Below are positions 24,889-34,287 of a stretch of DNA of 55,775 bases, one piece after another (the stretch's first letter is position 1; each line of letters begins with the position of its first letter). The translations under genes were made by a program, and so were the position numbers. The DNA comes from Ruminococcus sp. (GTDB lineage Bacteria; Bacillota; Clostridia; Oscillospirales; Ruminococcaceae): positions 1 to 55,775 of the forward strand of contig SVNO01000005.1 in assembly GCA_015066845.1 (NCBI GenBank). Direction: 5' to 3'. Under the pieces are notes generated by a model that saw nothing but the letters and a program-made list of their open reading frames with translations, was not told the DNA's origin and did not search any database.

Positions 24889-27372
24889 ATGTCGTACCCA
24901 AGAATCGAAACGTCACTCAGAGAGGCGCGTTCCTATGAGCACAATCTGTTGATTACCTACGATTGCCAGACTGGTGAATTTCGCTATCCGTCCTTCTACA
25001 CCGGCAAACGCTCGGAACATCGTCCCATCTGGAAGCTCCTGCTGGAGGATGGTTTCGCAACGGAACAGGTTGCGGAGAATATCCGGAAGAAAATCGAGGA
25101 GCTTGCCGCATCCGATAAGCCGCAGGTCTTTTATACAGAATACTACCTGCGCAACCTTAACCTCGGCTGCCGTTGGAATCGCGTGGGGTTTATTCTGCCG
25201 GTTGCCGGCGGAATTCTCAGCATTACATTCACCGATATTGAGGAAGAAATCGTCATCCGTAAGCGACTCGAACACCGTGCAGAGTTCGATGACCTCACGG
25301 GACTGCGCAAACGCCGTTCTTTCTGTGCAAAGGTGGAGGAATTATTGCAGGCACATGCGGATACTGCCGCAGCAGGCGGCTATGCTATGGTGTATTTTGA
25401 CATCATCCGCTTCAAAGCGATCAACGACCGCTTCGGTATGGAAGTGGGTGACAAGCTTCTCGCGCACATCGCCGAGAGCATCCGTTCCCTCCTCTCACCG
25501 GAGGATTTATCCTGCCGTATCGGTTCTGACCGCTTCGCCATTTTTACGGCAACCAGCCATTTCCAGCCCGACAGCTGGATTTCCGCGCTGCTTGCAAAGA
25601 TTGACGAATACGGTCTGCCCATTGAAATTGGTCTGAATGCCGGCATTTATGTGACCACGGACAGTCATATCAAGCCAGCGCGTATGATTGACTGCGCCAT
25701 CCTTGCACAGCTGAACATCAAGGGAAATTATACGGTGCATTATCAATATTACCGTGAATCCCTGCGCGATGAGATGCTCACCGAGCACGAAATTGAAAGC
25801 ATGATGACCACATCCCTTTCCGGCTCGCATTATGTAGTGCATTTTCAGCCGCAGTACAGCCATTCCACCAAAATGCTCATTGGTGCGGAAGCTCTCGTGC
25901 GCTGGCAGCATCCCGAACGCGGATTGATTTCACCGGGGCTTTTTATCCCCATTTTCGAGAAAAACGGCTTTATCACGAAGCTTGATTTCTATGTATTTCG
26001 CAAGGTCTGCGCATTCCTGCGCAGCTGCATTGACAAAAAACTGCCGCTTGTTCCCATTGCGGTCAATTTTTCGCGGCATGATATTTTTGAGCCGAATTTT
26101 GTCGAACGCCTTGAAGCCATCCGTCTGGAGTATGATATTCCCGTCCGCTGCATCCGGCTGGAAATCACGGAAAGTGCCATTGCCGGAGAAACTGCGCGCA
26201 TCAATACCGTTATTGAAAAGCTCCACGACCATGGATATATCGTGGAAATGGACGATTTCGGCAGCGGTTATTCCTCGCTCAACGTCCTCAAGGACATTGA
26301 TTTGGATATTCTCAAGATTGACATGAAATTCCTCTCAAAGGAAGTGCACAGCAACCGCGGCGGCATGATTCTCAGTTCCGTCATCCGCATGGCAAGGTGG
26401 CTCCAGATGCCCGTCATTGTTGAGGGTGTGGAGGAAGTAGAGCAGGCGGATTTCCTGCAAAGTATCGGCTGCGACCGCATTCAGGGCTATCTCTATGCCC
26501 GTCCGATGTCGGAGCAGGCATTTGAAGCATTGCTCAGCCATGGCGAAACCGGCTTTGCCATTCCGCAGACGGAGGATACGGGCTGTGCGAAAACCTATGA
26601 TTTCTGGGATCCAAATTCTCTGGAAACTCTGATTTTCAGCAATTATGCAGGCCCAGCTGCTATCATCGACTACCACCACGGCAAGGTGGAAGTTCTGCGC
26701 TTGAACAAGAAATATTTGCAGGAAATCGCCATGAATCTTTCCGAGTATGATTTGATTGCCGCCGACCCGTTCATCGGATTTGACGCGGAAAACCGGCAGA
26801 TTTATTTGGATATGCTCGAACGTGCCATTGCTACGGACGAGGAACAGGAATGCGAAACATGGCGTAATTTCTCCTCCAGCTGCTGTGGTGATGAGAAAAT
26901 CTGCATCCGTTCGACCGTGCGCATGATTGGTCAAAATGACAAGAGTTACCTGATTTTCGCGATGATTCGCAATATTACCGCAGAGAAAAAGGAATATGCG
27001 GCAATGCGCGAAAATGAACAGCGATTCCGTGTAACCGGCGAACAGCTGCAGGTGTATTATTGGGAGTACAACATTCCCACGCAGGAAATGCATCCGTGTT
27101 TCCGCTGTATGCGCGACCTCGGACTGCCCTCCGTGCTGCCGAATTACCCCGAATCCGCGTTTGAACGCGGCATTTTCCCGCCGGAGGTTGCGGATATGTA
27201 CCGCGACTGGCACAAGCAGCTTGCACAGGGTGTGCCAAAGCTTGAAGCCATCATTCCGCTGACAATGGAACGCATCCCGTTCCATGTACGCTACACCACG
27301 GAATTCGATGAAAACGGCAACCCCGTCAAGGCATATGCTTCTGCTGTTCCGGTAGAATACCCCAAAAATTGA
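24889..27372 (+). CDS. c-di-GMP phosphodiesterase with degenerate GGDEF domain
   Basis: 827 residues, soluble. Residues 1-125 look like a PAS-type sensor. The GGDEF domain (about 130-285) has the signature changed to GSDRF (212-216), so diguanylate cyclase activity is unlikely. The EAL domain (about 305-555) looks intact: E334 in GAEALVRW, Asn in VNFSRHD, EITES, DDFGSGYSS, Lys in ILKIDMKF, and EGVEE. A C-terminal region (about 575-825) resembles one or two PAS-like sensor domains. It would hydrolyse c-di-GMP to pGpG, with the dead GGDEF possibly sensing GTP. AAGGAG lies 10 bases before the ATG. It is monocistronic, with its own terminator. Confidence 0.88.
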   Translation: MSYPRIETSLREARSYEHNLLITYDCQTGEFRYPSFYTGKRSEHRPIWKLLLEDGFATEQVAENIRKKIEELAASDKPQVFYTEYYLRNLNLGCRWNRVGFILPVAGGILSITFTDIEEEIVIRKRLEHRAEFDDLTGLRKRRSFCAKVEELLQAHADTAAAGGYAMVYFDIIRFKAINDRFGMEVGDKLLAHIAESIRSLLSPEDLSCRIGSDRFAIFTATSHFQPDSWISALLAKIDEYGLPIEIGLNAGIYVTTDSHIKPARMIDCAILAQLNIKGNYTVHYQYYRESLRDEMLTEHEIESMMTTSLSGSHYVVHFQPQYSHSTKMLIGAEALVRWQHPERGLISPGLFIPIFEKNGFITKLDFYVFRKVCAFLRSCIDKKLPLVPIAVNFSRHDIFEPNFVERLEAIRLEYDIPVRCIRLEITESAIAGETARINTVIEKLHDHGYIVEMDDFGSGYSSLNVLKDIDLDILKIDMKFLSKEVHSNRGGMILSSVIRMARWLQMPVIVEGVEEVEQADFLQSIGCDRIQGYLYARPMSEQAFEALLSHGETGFAIPQTEDTGCAKTYDFWDPNSLETLIFSNYAGPAAIIDYHHGKVEVLRLNKKYLQEIAMNLSEYDLIAADPFIGFDAENRQIYLDMLERAIATDEEQECETWRNFSSSCCGDEKICIRSTVRMIGQNDKSYLIFAMIRNITAEKKEYAAMRENEQRFRVTGEQLQVYYWEYNIPTQEMHPCFRCMRDLGLPSVLPNYPESAFERGIFPPEVADMYRDWHKQLAQGVPKLEAIIPLTMERIPFHVRYTTEFDENGNPVKAYASAVPVEYPKN

Positions 27373-27376
27373 CAAA

Positions 27377-27407
27377 AATCCCCCTTTCCAAGATGGAGAG
27401 GGGGATT
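27377..27407. terminator. Bidirectional terminator between convergent genes
   Basis: A 14-bp stem (aatccccctttcca / tggagagggggatt, one mismatch) flanked by A and T runs serves both the EAL gene and the comEA-like gene. Unlike five others in this window it carries no inserted element. Confidence 0.85.
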
Positions 27408-27410
27408 ATT

Positions 27411-28385
27411 TTACGATTCACTTCCCGTATCCTGTTCAGCTTCGCGCTGTGATGTATGCCCTGCATCGTCAATCGTCATATATGGCTCCCATTGCAGATA
27501 CAGCTCGTCCGTCATGCCATCTGTGTAGAGCACTTCCAGAATATTCTGGAACACATGAATTGCTTCGCGCAGACGCAGCACATTTTCTGCAAGTTCCGGT
27601 GTGCATTCCGGCAGACACAAAAGCTGTTCATAGGTCGCAGTATTGAGATTGACCACTGGAATTTCCGTTGGTTCCGGAATGCTTTGCACAGGAGCGTCCG
27701 TGGGTTCCGGCGGTTCTGTTGGTGGTTCTGTCGGTTCAATCCATGGCTGCTCATCCACCAGATAGAGGTAGGGCATGAGCTTTGCCAGCGTAGCTTCCCC
27801 GATGCCGCTGACGTGCAGAAGTTGACGGCGATTGGAGAAATTGCCATTCTGTGCGCGGAATGTGACGATCGCCTGTGCCAGCGTATCGCCGATTTCCGGC
27901 AGAAGTGCAAGCTCCTGCGCCGTTGCTGTGTTCAGGTCAAGCACTGGTATCGTTGCCGGCTGCGTTTCCGTGGGTATTTCCGTTGTCGGCGGCTGTGTTG
28001 CCGCTTCGGTTGCTGTGCAGGTCGTCTGCACAGGAACGGCAGGCGAGAGGTAGAGATAATCGCCGAGTGAAAGATACAGCTGTTCCGACATCCCCTCCAC
28101 CTTGAGAAGCTGCTGGAATCCCGTAAATCCGCCGTTTTCCTCGCGATAGCGGACGATTTCCTCCGCAAGTGCACGGCTCATGCCCGGAATACGCGTCAGC
28201 GCAGTGACAGATGCTTTGTTCAGGTCAAGGTAGACCGGCTCGTCCATGGTCGGCAGCTGCACCGGATGCTCATGCGGCGGCTGCCATGTGAACGAATCAC
28301 GGTACAACTGATAATGCAGAACACAGAAAACGGCAGCAAACAGGAAATATGCCGCAAAAACGAGAACCTTTCCGAAGCGTTTCAT
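27411..28385 (-). CDS. ComEA-like protein with three helix-hairpin-helix repeats
   Basis: 324 residues. One N-terminal transmembrane helix (about 5-24), then three ComEA-type HhH modules: LDLNKASVTALTRIPGMS (about 53-70), LDLNTATAQELALLPEIG (about 147-165) and VNLNTATYEQLLCLPECT (about 245-262). They are joined by Thr/Pro/Glu-rich linkers. ComEA binds incoming DNA at the membrane in natural transformation and normally has one HhH pair. The SLBB domain of longer ComEA proteins is absent. The start overlaps the mreB stop (TAATG), so it is translationally coupled in recD2-comFC-mreB-comEA. Confidence 0.8.
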   Translation of the reverse strand: MKRFGKVLVFAAYFLFAAVFCVLHYQLYRDSFTWQPPHEHPVQLPTMDEPVYLDLNKASVTALTRIPGMSRALAEEIVRYREENGGFTGFQQLLKVEGMSEQLYLSLGDYLYLSPAVPVQTTCTATEAATQPPTTEIPTETQPATIPVLDLNTATAQELALLPEIGDTLAQAIVTFRAQNGNFSNRRQLLHVSGIGEATLAKLMPYLYLVDEQPWIEPTEPPTEPPEPTDAPVQSIPEPTEIPVVNLNTATYEQLLCLPECTPELAENVLRLREAIHVFQNILEVLYTDGMTDELYLQWEPYMTIDDAGHTSQREAEQDTGSES

Positions 28386-29407
28386 TACCGGTATTTGAAA
28401 ATTGTCACGCCTTCAAAGCCGTCGAGCAGGTGGTTGATTTTCTGGAACGCAAGTCCCGTGCCCTTGGCAACGCAGTTGACCGCATCCTTGGCAAGAACGC
28501 AGTTGACGTTCAGTGTGCGGTGAATCAGCTCACGCAGACCGCCGAGCAGTGAACCGCCGCCCGTCAGCAGGATGCCGTTTTCGTAAATATCGCCGACAAG
28601 TTCGGGCGGTGTTTCTTCCAGTACCTTCTTAATGGCTTCCATGATGGCGAAAATTTCATCCTCCATCGCGTCAAACAGTTCCATTTCGCTGATTTCCACA
28701 GAATCCGGCAGACCGCGCATGATGCTGCGCCCCTTGACGATCATCGTCACGTCCTCGCGCGGGTCGTAGAGATTTGTCAGGCGCATTTTAACCTGCTCCG
28801 CCGTCTGTTCGCCGATGAGGAGCTTGTAGCGGTTCATCATATATTTCACAATCGCTTGGTCAATGCGGTTTCCGGCAGTTTTGATGGAATGCGAGGTAAC
28901 GATACCGTTCATGGAGATGATGGCAATATCCGTTGTACCGCCGCCGATGTCCACGACCATATGACCACGCGCCTTGCCGATGTTGACACCTGCGCCGAGC
29001 ATGGCAGCAATGGGCGCGTCGATCAGGAATGCTTTGCGGCATCCGGCACTCATTACCGCGTCACCAACGGCGCGTTTTTCCAAATCTGTGATAAAGGACG
29101 GTACGCAGATGATAATACGGGGCTTGACCAGCTGATGGCCGCTGACCTTGATGAGGAATTCCCGAATCATGCACTGCGTCAGCAGGTCGTCGGAAATGAC
29201 ACCCTCCGAAAGCGGATGCACAACGTCAATATAGGGCGGCGTTTTTCCAGTCATGCGGTACGCCTCCTGACCGACTGCCAGAATGCGCTGTGAACAGGTA
29301 TTATAGGCAATGACGGACGGTTCTGTCAGAACAACACCCTTTTTTCCCAATGTCATGACGATATTGGAAGTGCCGAGGTCAATGCCGATATCCGGTGTAT
29401 TTGTCAT
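28385..29407 (-). CDS. mreB: Rod-shape actin homologue MreB/Mbl
   Basis: A bacterial actin that directs cell-wall synthesis along the cylinder. 340 residues. Phosphate-1 motif IGIDLGTSN (about 7-15), phosphate-2 VVDIGGGTTDIA (about 153-164) and the adenosine motif ILLTGGGSLLGGL (about 288-300) are all present. GGAGG lies 7 bases before the ATG. It is not followed by mreC/mreD but by a ComEA-like gene. Confidence 0.92.
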   Translation of the reverse strand: MTNTPDIGIDLGTSNIVMTLGKKGVVLTEPSVIAYNTCSQRILAVGQEAYRMTGKTPPYIDVVHPLSEGVISDDLLTQCMIREFLIKVSGHQLVKPRIIICVPSFITDLEKRAVGDAVMSAGCRKAFLIDAPIAAMLGAGVNIGKARGHMVVDIGGGTTDIAIISMNGIVTSHSIKTAGNRIDQAIVKYMMNRYKLLIGEQTAEQVKMRLTNLYDPREDVTMIVKGRSIMRGLPDSVEISEMELFDAMEDEIFAIMEAIKKVLEETPPELVGDIYENGILLTGGGSLLGGLRELIHRTLNVNCVLAKDAVNCVAKGTGLAFQKINHLLDGFEGVTIFKYR

Positions 29408-30117
29408 GTTGTATCCTCCTTTGATACTGCATTCTCTTTCTGTTTCGGGGCAGTTGATGCTGCCGCCGCTGCAATGACAGCCGCCGCACCCCGTTCTTTG
29501 AGCAATGCTGCACAGCGGTGCATGGTGTTTCCGGTTGTCAGGACATCGTCACAGAGCAGAATGCACTGCCCTTGCAGGCCGCAGTCCCGAATCCCGAAGC
29601 TGTCTGTATTGTTCGCACGTTCTGCCGCGGAAAGCGTGTGCTGTTCCGTGGCGGTGCGTTCTTTGGTGAGTACATCCTCCCGATAGGGAAGGGCAAGCAA
29701 TTCTGCCAGTTTCCTGCCGATGAGTGCCGCCTGATTATAACCGCGCCGGAGCTGTTTGCTGCGGTGCATGGGCACGGGCATCACGCAGTCCGGACGGGGA
29801 TAATTATCCGTGCGCAGCCGTTCTGCAAGTATCTGTGCGGCATAAAAGGCAAAATTGGTGTTCGCCGATTGCTTGAGTGCAATGATTGCCGGCGTGACAT
29901 TCTGGTACACTGCACAGACCACCGCCGCGTCATAGGCAAATTCCGACCGGCTGCACAGGCAGGTGGTTTTGCCGCAGGAATGGCAGTATGCGTCCTGTGC
30001 AAGTACAACGCTGTCCGCGCAGGTATCGCAGAGCAATGCCTGTGTACCGATGAAAGTACCGCAGACAGGACAGCGGTTGGGGTAGAGCAGGTTAAGCAAG
30101 GATTTCGTCCATTGCAT
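29404..30117 (-). CDS. comFC: ComF-family phosphoribosyltransferase-like protein
   Basis: Implicated in DNA uptake during competence. About 237 residues. Two N-terminal zinc-type Cys pairs (CPVCG, CHSCG plus CLCS), then a PRTase fold with MPVPMHRSKQLRRGYNQ and the PRPP loop ILLCDDVLTTGNT. I start at ATG 30117, which has AGGGGG 7 bases upstream; ten extra in-frame codons upstream lie inside recD2. It overlaps the recD2 end by 26 bp. Confidence 0.9.
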   Translation of the reverse strand: MQWTKSLLNLLYPNRCPVCGTFIGTQALLCDTCADSVVLAQDAYCHSCGKTTCLCSRSEFAYDAAVVCAVYQNVTPAIIALKQSANTNFAFYAAQILAERLRTDNYPRPDCVMPVPMHRSKQLRRGYNQAALIGRKLAELLALPYREDVLTKERTATEQHTLSAAERANNTDSFGIRDCGLQGQCILLCDDVLTTGNTMHRCAALLKERGAAAVIAAAAASTAPKQKENAVSKEDTT

Positions 30118-32326
30118 GGTCGTCCCCCTTTTCCATACTCTGTTCAAGCATGTGCCGCAGACAGGAATAGCGGTTGGTTCTGCGGTTATTATCCACCATC
30201 TGTTCCACCTTGACAGGAGAACCGATGAGAATCAGCAGCTTTTTGGCGCGCGTCACTGCCGTGTAGAGCAGGTTGCGGTAACTGAGCTTCTCAAAGCTCC
30301 CAAGCAGGGGAATGATGACCGCTTCAAATTCACTGCCCTGACTCTTGTGCACTGTGATGGCGTAGGCAAGCTCCAGCTGTTCGAGCAAAAGCAGCGGATA
30401 CACCGTAATGCGCCCGTCAAAGTCGATGACAGCTTCACCCCTGCGGCGGTTGATGGTGCGGATATGTCCGATATCTCCATTGAAAATGCCCGTGCCGTTC
30501 TCGCCGTCCTTTGTCCATGTGATGTCATAATTGTTCTTCGTCTGCATGACCTTGTCCCCCTCGCGGAACTGGTAGAGCACGGATTTGACCTCGGATTTTT
30601 CCGCTGTCGGGGGATTGAGCCGCGACTGGAGAGCCTTGTTCAGCTCTACAACGCCCAATGAGCCGCGTCTGGACGGACAGATGACCTGAATGTCATGGGT
30701 GGGGGAGTACTGGTAGGCATTGGGCAATCTCCGGCAGACCAGATCCAGCAGCAGGTCGGTAGCCTGCGGATAGTCGAGTCTGTGGAAAAAGAAGAAATCA
30801 TTGTTTTTCTGTGTCAGGTCGGGCATTTCACCGTTGACAATCCTATGCGCATTGGTGACGATGCAGCTTTGCTGTGCCTGCCGGAAAATTTCCTTGAGGG
30901 CAATGACCGGCATACACTGGCTGTCGATCAGATGCCGCAGGAGATTGCCTGCGCCAACCGAGGGGAGCTGGTCGCTGTCGCCGACAAGAATCACCTTGCA
31001 GCCGAGCGTCAGCGCACGCAGGAGATGCGAAAAGAGGAGTACATCCACCATGGACATCTCATCGACAACGAGCACATCACATTCCAGCGGATTTTCCTCG
31101 TTATGGACGAATTTCTGTCCTCCGGCAGGATCGAACTGCACCTCCAGAAGCCGGTGGATGGTTCTGGCATCGTAGCCCGTCAGGTCGGAAATGCGCTTTG
31201 CCGCGCGTCCGGTTGGTGCAGCGATCATTACACGGAATCCCTGTTTTTCGTACAGGGAAATAATTGCATTGAGCGTGGTGGTCTTACCCGTACCCGGACC
31301 GCCCGTGAGAATGAGCAGTCCGCGGGACAATGCCGCCTGAATCGCTTCTTTCTGGAGCTGTGCATATTCAATGCCGCGGCTGCGTTCGGCTTCGGCAATC
31401 ATTGCACTGAAATCGTGCGAATTACGCGCACCGAAATCGCGCATAATGCCGATGCGGTCGGTGATATATGCCTCCGCGGTGTAAAATTCTTTCAGATAAA
31501 CAAATTCCCGTTCCCCCTTGCAGTACTCCACAATATGCTCCTCTTTCAGTTCCGCCTGATATGCCGCATAGAACGCGGATTCATTGACGGAGAGAAATTC
31601 GCAGACCTTGGGTGCAAGGCGGTCAAGGGGAATGCAGGTGTGCCCTGAACCTGCATTGTGCCGCAGGATGTGCAGCATCCCTGCACCGATGCGGCAGAGG
31701 GAATCTCTGGGAATGCGCAGGTCATGTGCATAGCCTTCCACTGCCTGAAACTGCATTCCGATTTCCTCATTGCACATCAGGTAGGGATTGGTTTCTACAA
31801 TATCACGGCATTTTTCGCCCCACACGCGGAATGCCCGCATGGCGTAGCGTGTTTTGATGCCGTAATTCTCAAAATAGGAAATTACGCTGCGCAGTGCGAA
31901 AATGTGCTTTGCTTCATTGGCAACTTCTTCGCATTTTGCTTTGGACATACCGCGCACCTCTTGCAGGCGCATCGGGTCATGCTCCATGATTTCCAGCGTC
32001 CGTGCACCGAATGTGTCCACGATTTTACCGGCAAGCACCTTTCCGATGCCCTTGATTACGCCGGAGGACAGATAACGGCGGATGCTCTCGACAGTGTTCG
32101 GGAGCTTGCGTTCGCAGGATTCTGCCTGAAACTGCGGCCCGAATCGGGGGTGCGTGATATATTCACCATAGAGGGACAGGCATTCGCCCTCGTCAATATC
32201 CCCAAGCTCGCCGACTACAGTGATCGGTTCGCCGCCGGCATCAAGGTCGAATACGATATAGCCGTTGGCTTCATTCCGGAACAGGATGTTTTCCACTGTC
32301 CCCTCGATATGCAGAGCTTCTGCCAT
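30092..32326 (-). CDS. recD2: RecD2-type ATP-dependent DNA helicase
   Basis: A 5'-3' SF1B helicase acting in DNA repair without RecBC. 744 residues. An N-terminal OB/HhH region (IRRYLSSGVIKGIGKVLAGKI pattern near 84-104), Walker A GGPGTGKTTTLNA at about 340, Walker B VVDEMSMVD, motif III VGDSDQLPSVG, and C-terminal motifs VHKSQGSEF and YTAVTRAKK. The SD is GGTGAG. It is the first gene of a four-gene operon driven by the promoter at 32359-32387. Confidence 0.94.
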   Translation of the reverse strand: MAEALHIEGTVENILFRNEANGYIVFDLDAGGEPITVVGELGDIDEGECLSLYGEYITHPRFGPQFQAESCERKLPNTVESIRRYLSSGVIKGIGKVLAGKIVDTFGARTLEIMEHDPMRLQEVRGMSKAKCEEVANEAKHIFALRSVISYFENYGIKTRYAMRAFRVWGEKCRDIVETNPYLMCNEEIGMQFQAVEGYAHDLRIPRDSLCRIGAGMLHILRHNAGSGHTCIPLDRLAPKVCEFLSVNESAFYAAYQAELKEEHIVEYCKGEREFVYLKEFYTAEAYITDRIGIMRDFGARNSHDFSAMIAEAERSRGIEYAQLQKEAIQAALSRGLLILTGGPGTGKTTTLNAIISLYEKQGFRVMIAAPTGRAAKRISDLTGYDARTIHRLLEVQFDPAGGQKFVHNEENPLECDVLVVDEMSMVDVLLFSHLLRALTLGCKVILVGDSDQLPSVGAGNLLRHLIDSQCMPVIALKEIFRQAQQSCIVTNAHRIVNGEMPDLTQKNNDFFFFHRLDYPQATDLLLDLVCRRLPNAYQYSPTHDIQVICPSRRGSLGVVELNKALQSRLNPPTAEKSEVKSVLYQFREGDKVMQTKNNYDITWTKDGENGTGIFNGDIGHIRTINRRRGEAVIDFDGRITVYPLLLLEQLELAYAITVHKSQGSEFEAVIIPLLGSFEKLSYRNLLYTAVTRAKKLLILIGSPVKVEQMVDNNRRTNRYSCLRHMLEQSMEKGDDHAMDEILA

Positions 32327-32358
32327 TTTCTCACCGCCTTTTCAGTACATACATTTCT

Positions 32359-32387
32359 ATTATACAACATTTTCCGCATAATTGCAA
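32359..32387 (-). promoter_or_regulatory. Promoter of the recD2-comFC-mreB-comEA operon
   Basis: On the minus strand TTGCAA (32382-32387), a 17-bp spacer and TATAAT (32359-32364), about 33 bp before the recD2 ATG. Confidence 0.85.
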
Positions 32388-32444
32388 GCCGTTCGGATGA
32401 AATTGTTCAGGTTGTTGAAAAATTGAGCATCAGCACACTTTCCC

Positions 32445-32795
32445 TCAGCATCCCTCCATTCGTGCTTCCAGCAGTTCTTTCGCCTGCGTGAGCGTCATGC
32501 AGGTGAAAAAATCATACTGCTGCGCGATTTTTCGGCAAAGCTCCGCCGTTTCCGCATCATCATCCTCAAACACCAGTACCATGCTCTGCATCACCGCGCT
32601 GTCCATCCATGCAATCTGTCCGGCAAGCAGTTCCAGATAGGCTTCCGTTGCAGGCAGCGCGTCATGTACCGGCAGCACGGAAAAGGGGACAAGCGTCTGC
32701 ATGGGCTGTACAGGACGCGGCAGCAGCAGGCTGCACAAGAGAAATCCGCCGATGCTGGCAAGCAAAAGAAGCCCGATGAGTAACAGTGCATCCAT
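32445..32795 (-). CDS. Small single-span membrane protein, hypothetical
   Basis: 116 residues. A leucine-rich transmembrane helix (about 4-26) is followed by a soluble domain with LELLAGQIAWMDSAV, LVFEDDDAETAELCRKIAQQY and ends in a Met-Glu-Gly-Cys tail. The last part resembles a small alpha/beta fold of unknown function. GGAGTGA lies 5 bases before the ATG. It stands alone upstream of recD2. I do not recognise the family. Confidence 0.65.
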   Translation of the reverse strand: MDALLLIGLLLLASIGGFLLCSLLLPRPVQPMQTLVPFSVLPVHDALPATEAYLELLAGQIAWMDSAVMQSMVLVFEDDDAETAELCRKIAQQYDFFTCMTLTQAKELLEARMEGC

Positions 32796-32908
32796 AAAAT
32801 CACTCCAATTTTTACAATTTGGTATGGTATATTTTATGCAATTTCGCTAAATATGTGAAAATCAAAAAAAAATCCCCAAGTCCTATAGAAAAAAGTCCGG
32901 AAATATGC

Positions 32909-32914
32909 TATAAT
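32909..32914 (+). promoter_or_regulatory. Extended -10 promoter of hisJ-like gene
   Basis: TATAAT preceded by TGC (extended -10). The -35 position reads TAGAAA, a weak match. It lies 32 bp before the ATG. Confidence 0.6.
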
Positions 32915-32945
32915 ATAAGGAACGAAATTCACAGGAGGTCTGCCG

Positions 32946-33785
32946 ATGCTACCCATGGACTGCCATACCCATACCGATTGTTCACCGGACAGTGACGCAC
33001 CGGCTGCCGCAATGCTTGCCAGTGCGCAGGCAAAGGGCATCGGGGTATATGCACTGACCGACCATATCGAGCTGTGCCGTTTCTGGCAGCAGGGCTTCTA
33101 TGATGTGCCGGCAAGGAATGAGGAAGATTTCTTCGATTATGCCGCGCGGTACGAAAGGGCAATGCAGCAGAATCAGATGGCAAAGGCACTCTGGCGCGGA
33201 GATATGCAGATCATCAGCGGCATCGAAATGGGTGAGCCAAATGCGGATTTTGCACTTGCAGAAAGCCTCTTGCAGGACAAGCGGCTGGATTTTGTGATCG
33301 CCTCCCTCCATGAGCTGCCGGATAAGCTGGATTTCTACTTTCTGGACTACGCGCAGGAGGATGTGGACGCGCTGCTCAATGCCTATTTTTCGGAGCTTCT
33401 GCGCATCTGCCAATGGGGGAAATTCGATGTCCTCGGACACCTGACCTATCCGCTGCGCTACATTGCACAAGCCGGTATTACGGTAGATATGGCGCAATGG
33501 CGCGAACCCGTGGCAGAATGTCTGAAAGCAGTCATCCGCAACCGCAGGGGCATTGAAATCAACACCTCCGGCTACAGCCAGTCCTATGGAAAGCCCTATC
33601 CCGACCGTGAATGTCTGGAGCTGTACAAGGATCTGGGCGGCAGCATACTGTCGCTTGGCTCGGATGCACACGCTCCGTCCGCTGTGGGCGGCGGCATTGC
33701 ACAGGGCGCGGCACTTGCAAAGGCATGTGGATTTCACAAGGTAAGCTATTTTCTGCGGCATGAGCCGCATGATATTGAACTCTGA
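32946..33785 (+). CDS. hisJ: PHP-domain histidinol-phosphatase (HisJ family)
   Basis: Likely hydrolyses L-histidinol phosphate, the penultimate step of histidine synthesis; other phosphoester substrates are possible for PHP proteins. 279 residues. Metal ligands: the N-terminal HTHTDCSPD motif, ALTDHIE near residue 38, SGIEMGE near 96, ASLHE, LGHLTYP, and the final SDAHAP near 240. GGAGG lies 7 bases before the ATG. It heads the plus-strand run with an Lrp regulator and an aminotransferase, which fits amino-acid metabolism. Confidence 0.82.
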   Translation: MLPMDCHTHTDCSPDSDAPAAAMLASAQAKGIGVYALTDHIELCRFWQQGFYDVPARNEEDFFDYAARYERAMQQNQMAKALWRGDMQIISGIEMGEPNADFALAESLLQDKRLDFVIASLHELPDKLDFYFLDYAQEDVDALLNAYFSELLRICQWGKFDVLGHLTYPLRYIAQAGITVDMAQWREPVAECLKAVIRNRRGIEINTSGYSQSYGKPYPDRECLELYKDLGGSILSLGSDAHAPSAVGGGIAQGAALAKACGFHKVSYFLRHEPHDIEL

Positions 33786-33804
33786 GCATCAGGAGGAATA
33801 GAAT

Positions 33805-34287
33805 ATGAAGCATGAACTGTTGAATCTGCTTCGGCAGAACGCAAGACTGACTAATGCACAGCTTGCCGATATGCTCGGCAGCACCGAGGAGGAAGTGGCA
33901 GCAGAAATCCATCTGCTGGAGGTCAAGGGTGTCATTCGCGGCTACAGTGCGATCATTGACGATGAACTTGCCAAGTCCAACGAAGTAGAAGCCATCATTG
34001 AACTGCGTGTTACCCCCAAGCGTGACTGCGGCTTTGATGAAATTGCAAGAACGATCATGATGTATGACGAGGTAGAAAGCGTGTCCCTGATGTCCGGTTC
34101 CTATGACCTGTCCATCTGCGTTAAGGGCAGCACCCTCAAGGAAGTGGCACTCTTTGTGTCACAGAGATTGTCCGCACTGGAGGGCGTGGTTTCCACAGCA
34201 ACTTCTTTCGTGCTCAAGCGTTATAAGGAAAAGGGCATTTTTATTGCCGAGGAAGAACAGGATGAAAGGGGCTTGATTTGTCCGTGA
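33805..34287 (+). CDS. Lrp/AsnC-family transcriptional regulator
   Basis: 160 residues. N-terminal winged HTH (LLNLLRQNARLTNAQLAD pattern, about 5-50) and a RAM ligand-binding domain (about 65-145) with VESVSLMSGSYDLSI. Such proteins sense amino acids and often control adjacent genes, here probably the aminotransferase. AGGAGG lies 7 bases before the ATG. Its stop overlaps the aminotransferase start. Confidence 0.9.
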   Translation: MKHELLNLLRQNARLTNAQLADMLGSTEEEVAAEIHLLEVKGVIRGYSAIIDDELAKSNEVEAIIELRVTPKRDCGFDEIARTIMMYDEVESVSLMSGSYDLSICVKGSTLKEVALFVSQRLSALEGVVSTATSFVLKRYKEKGIFIAEEEQDERGLICP

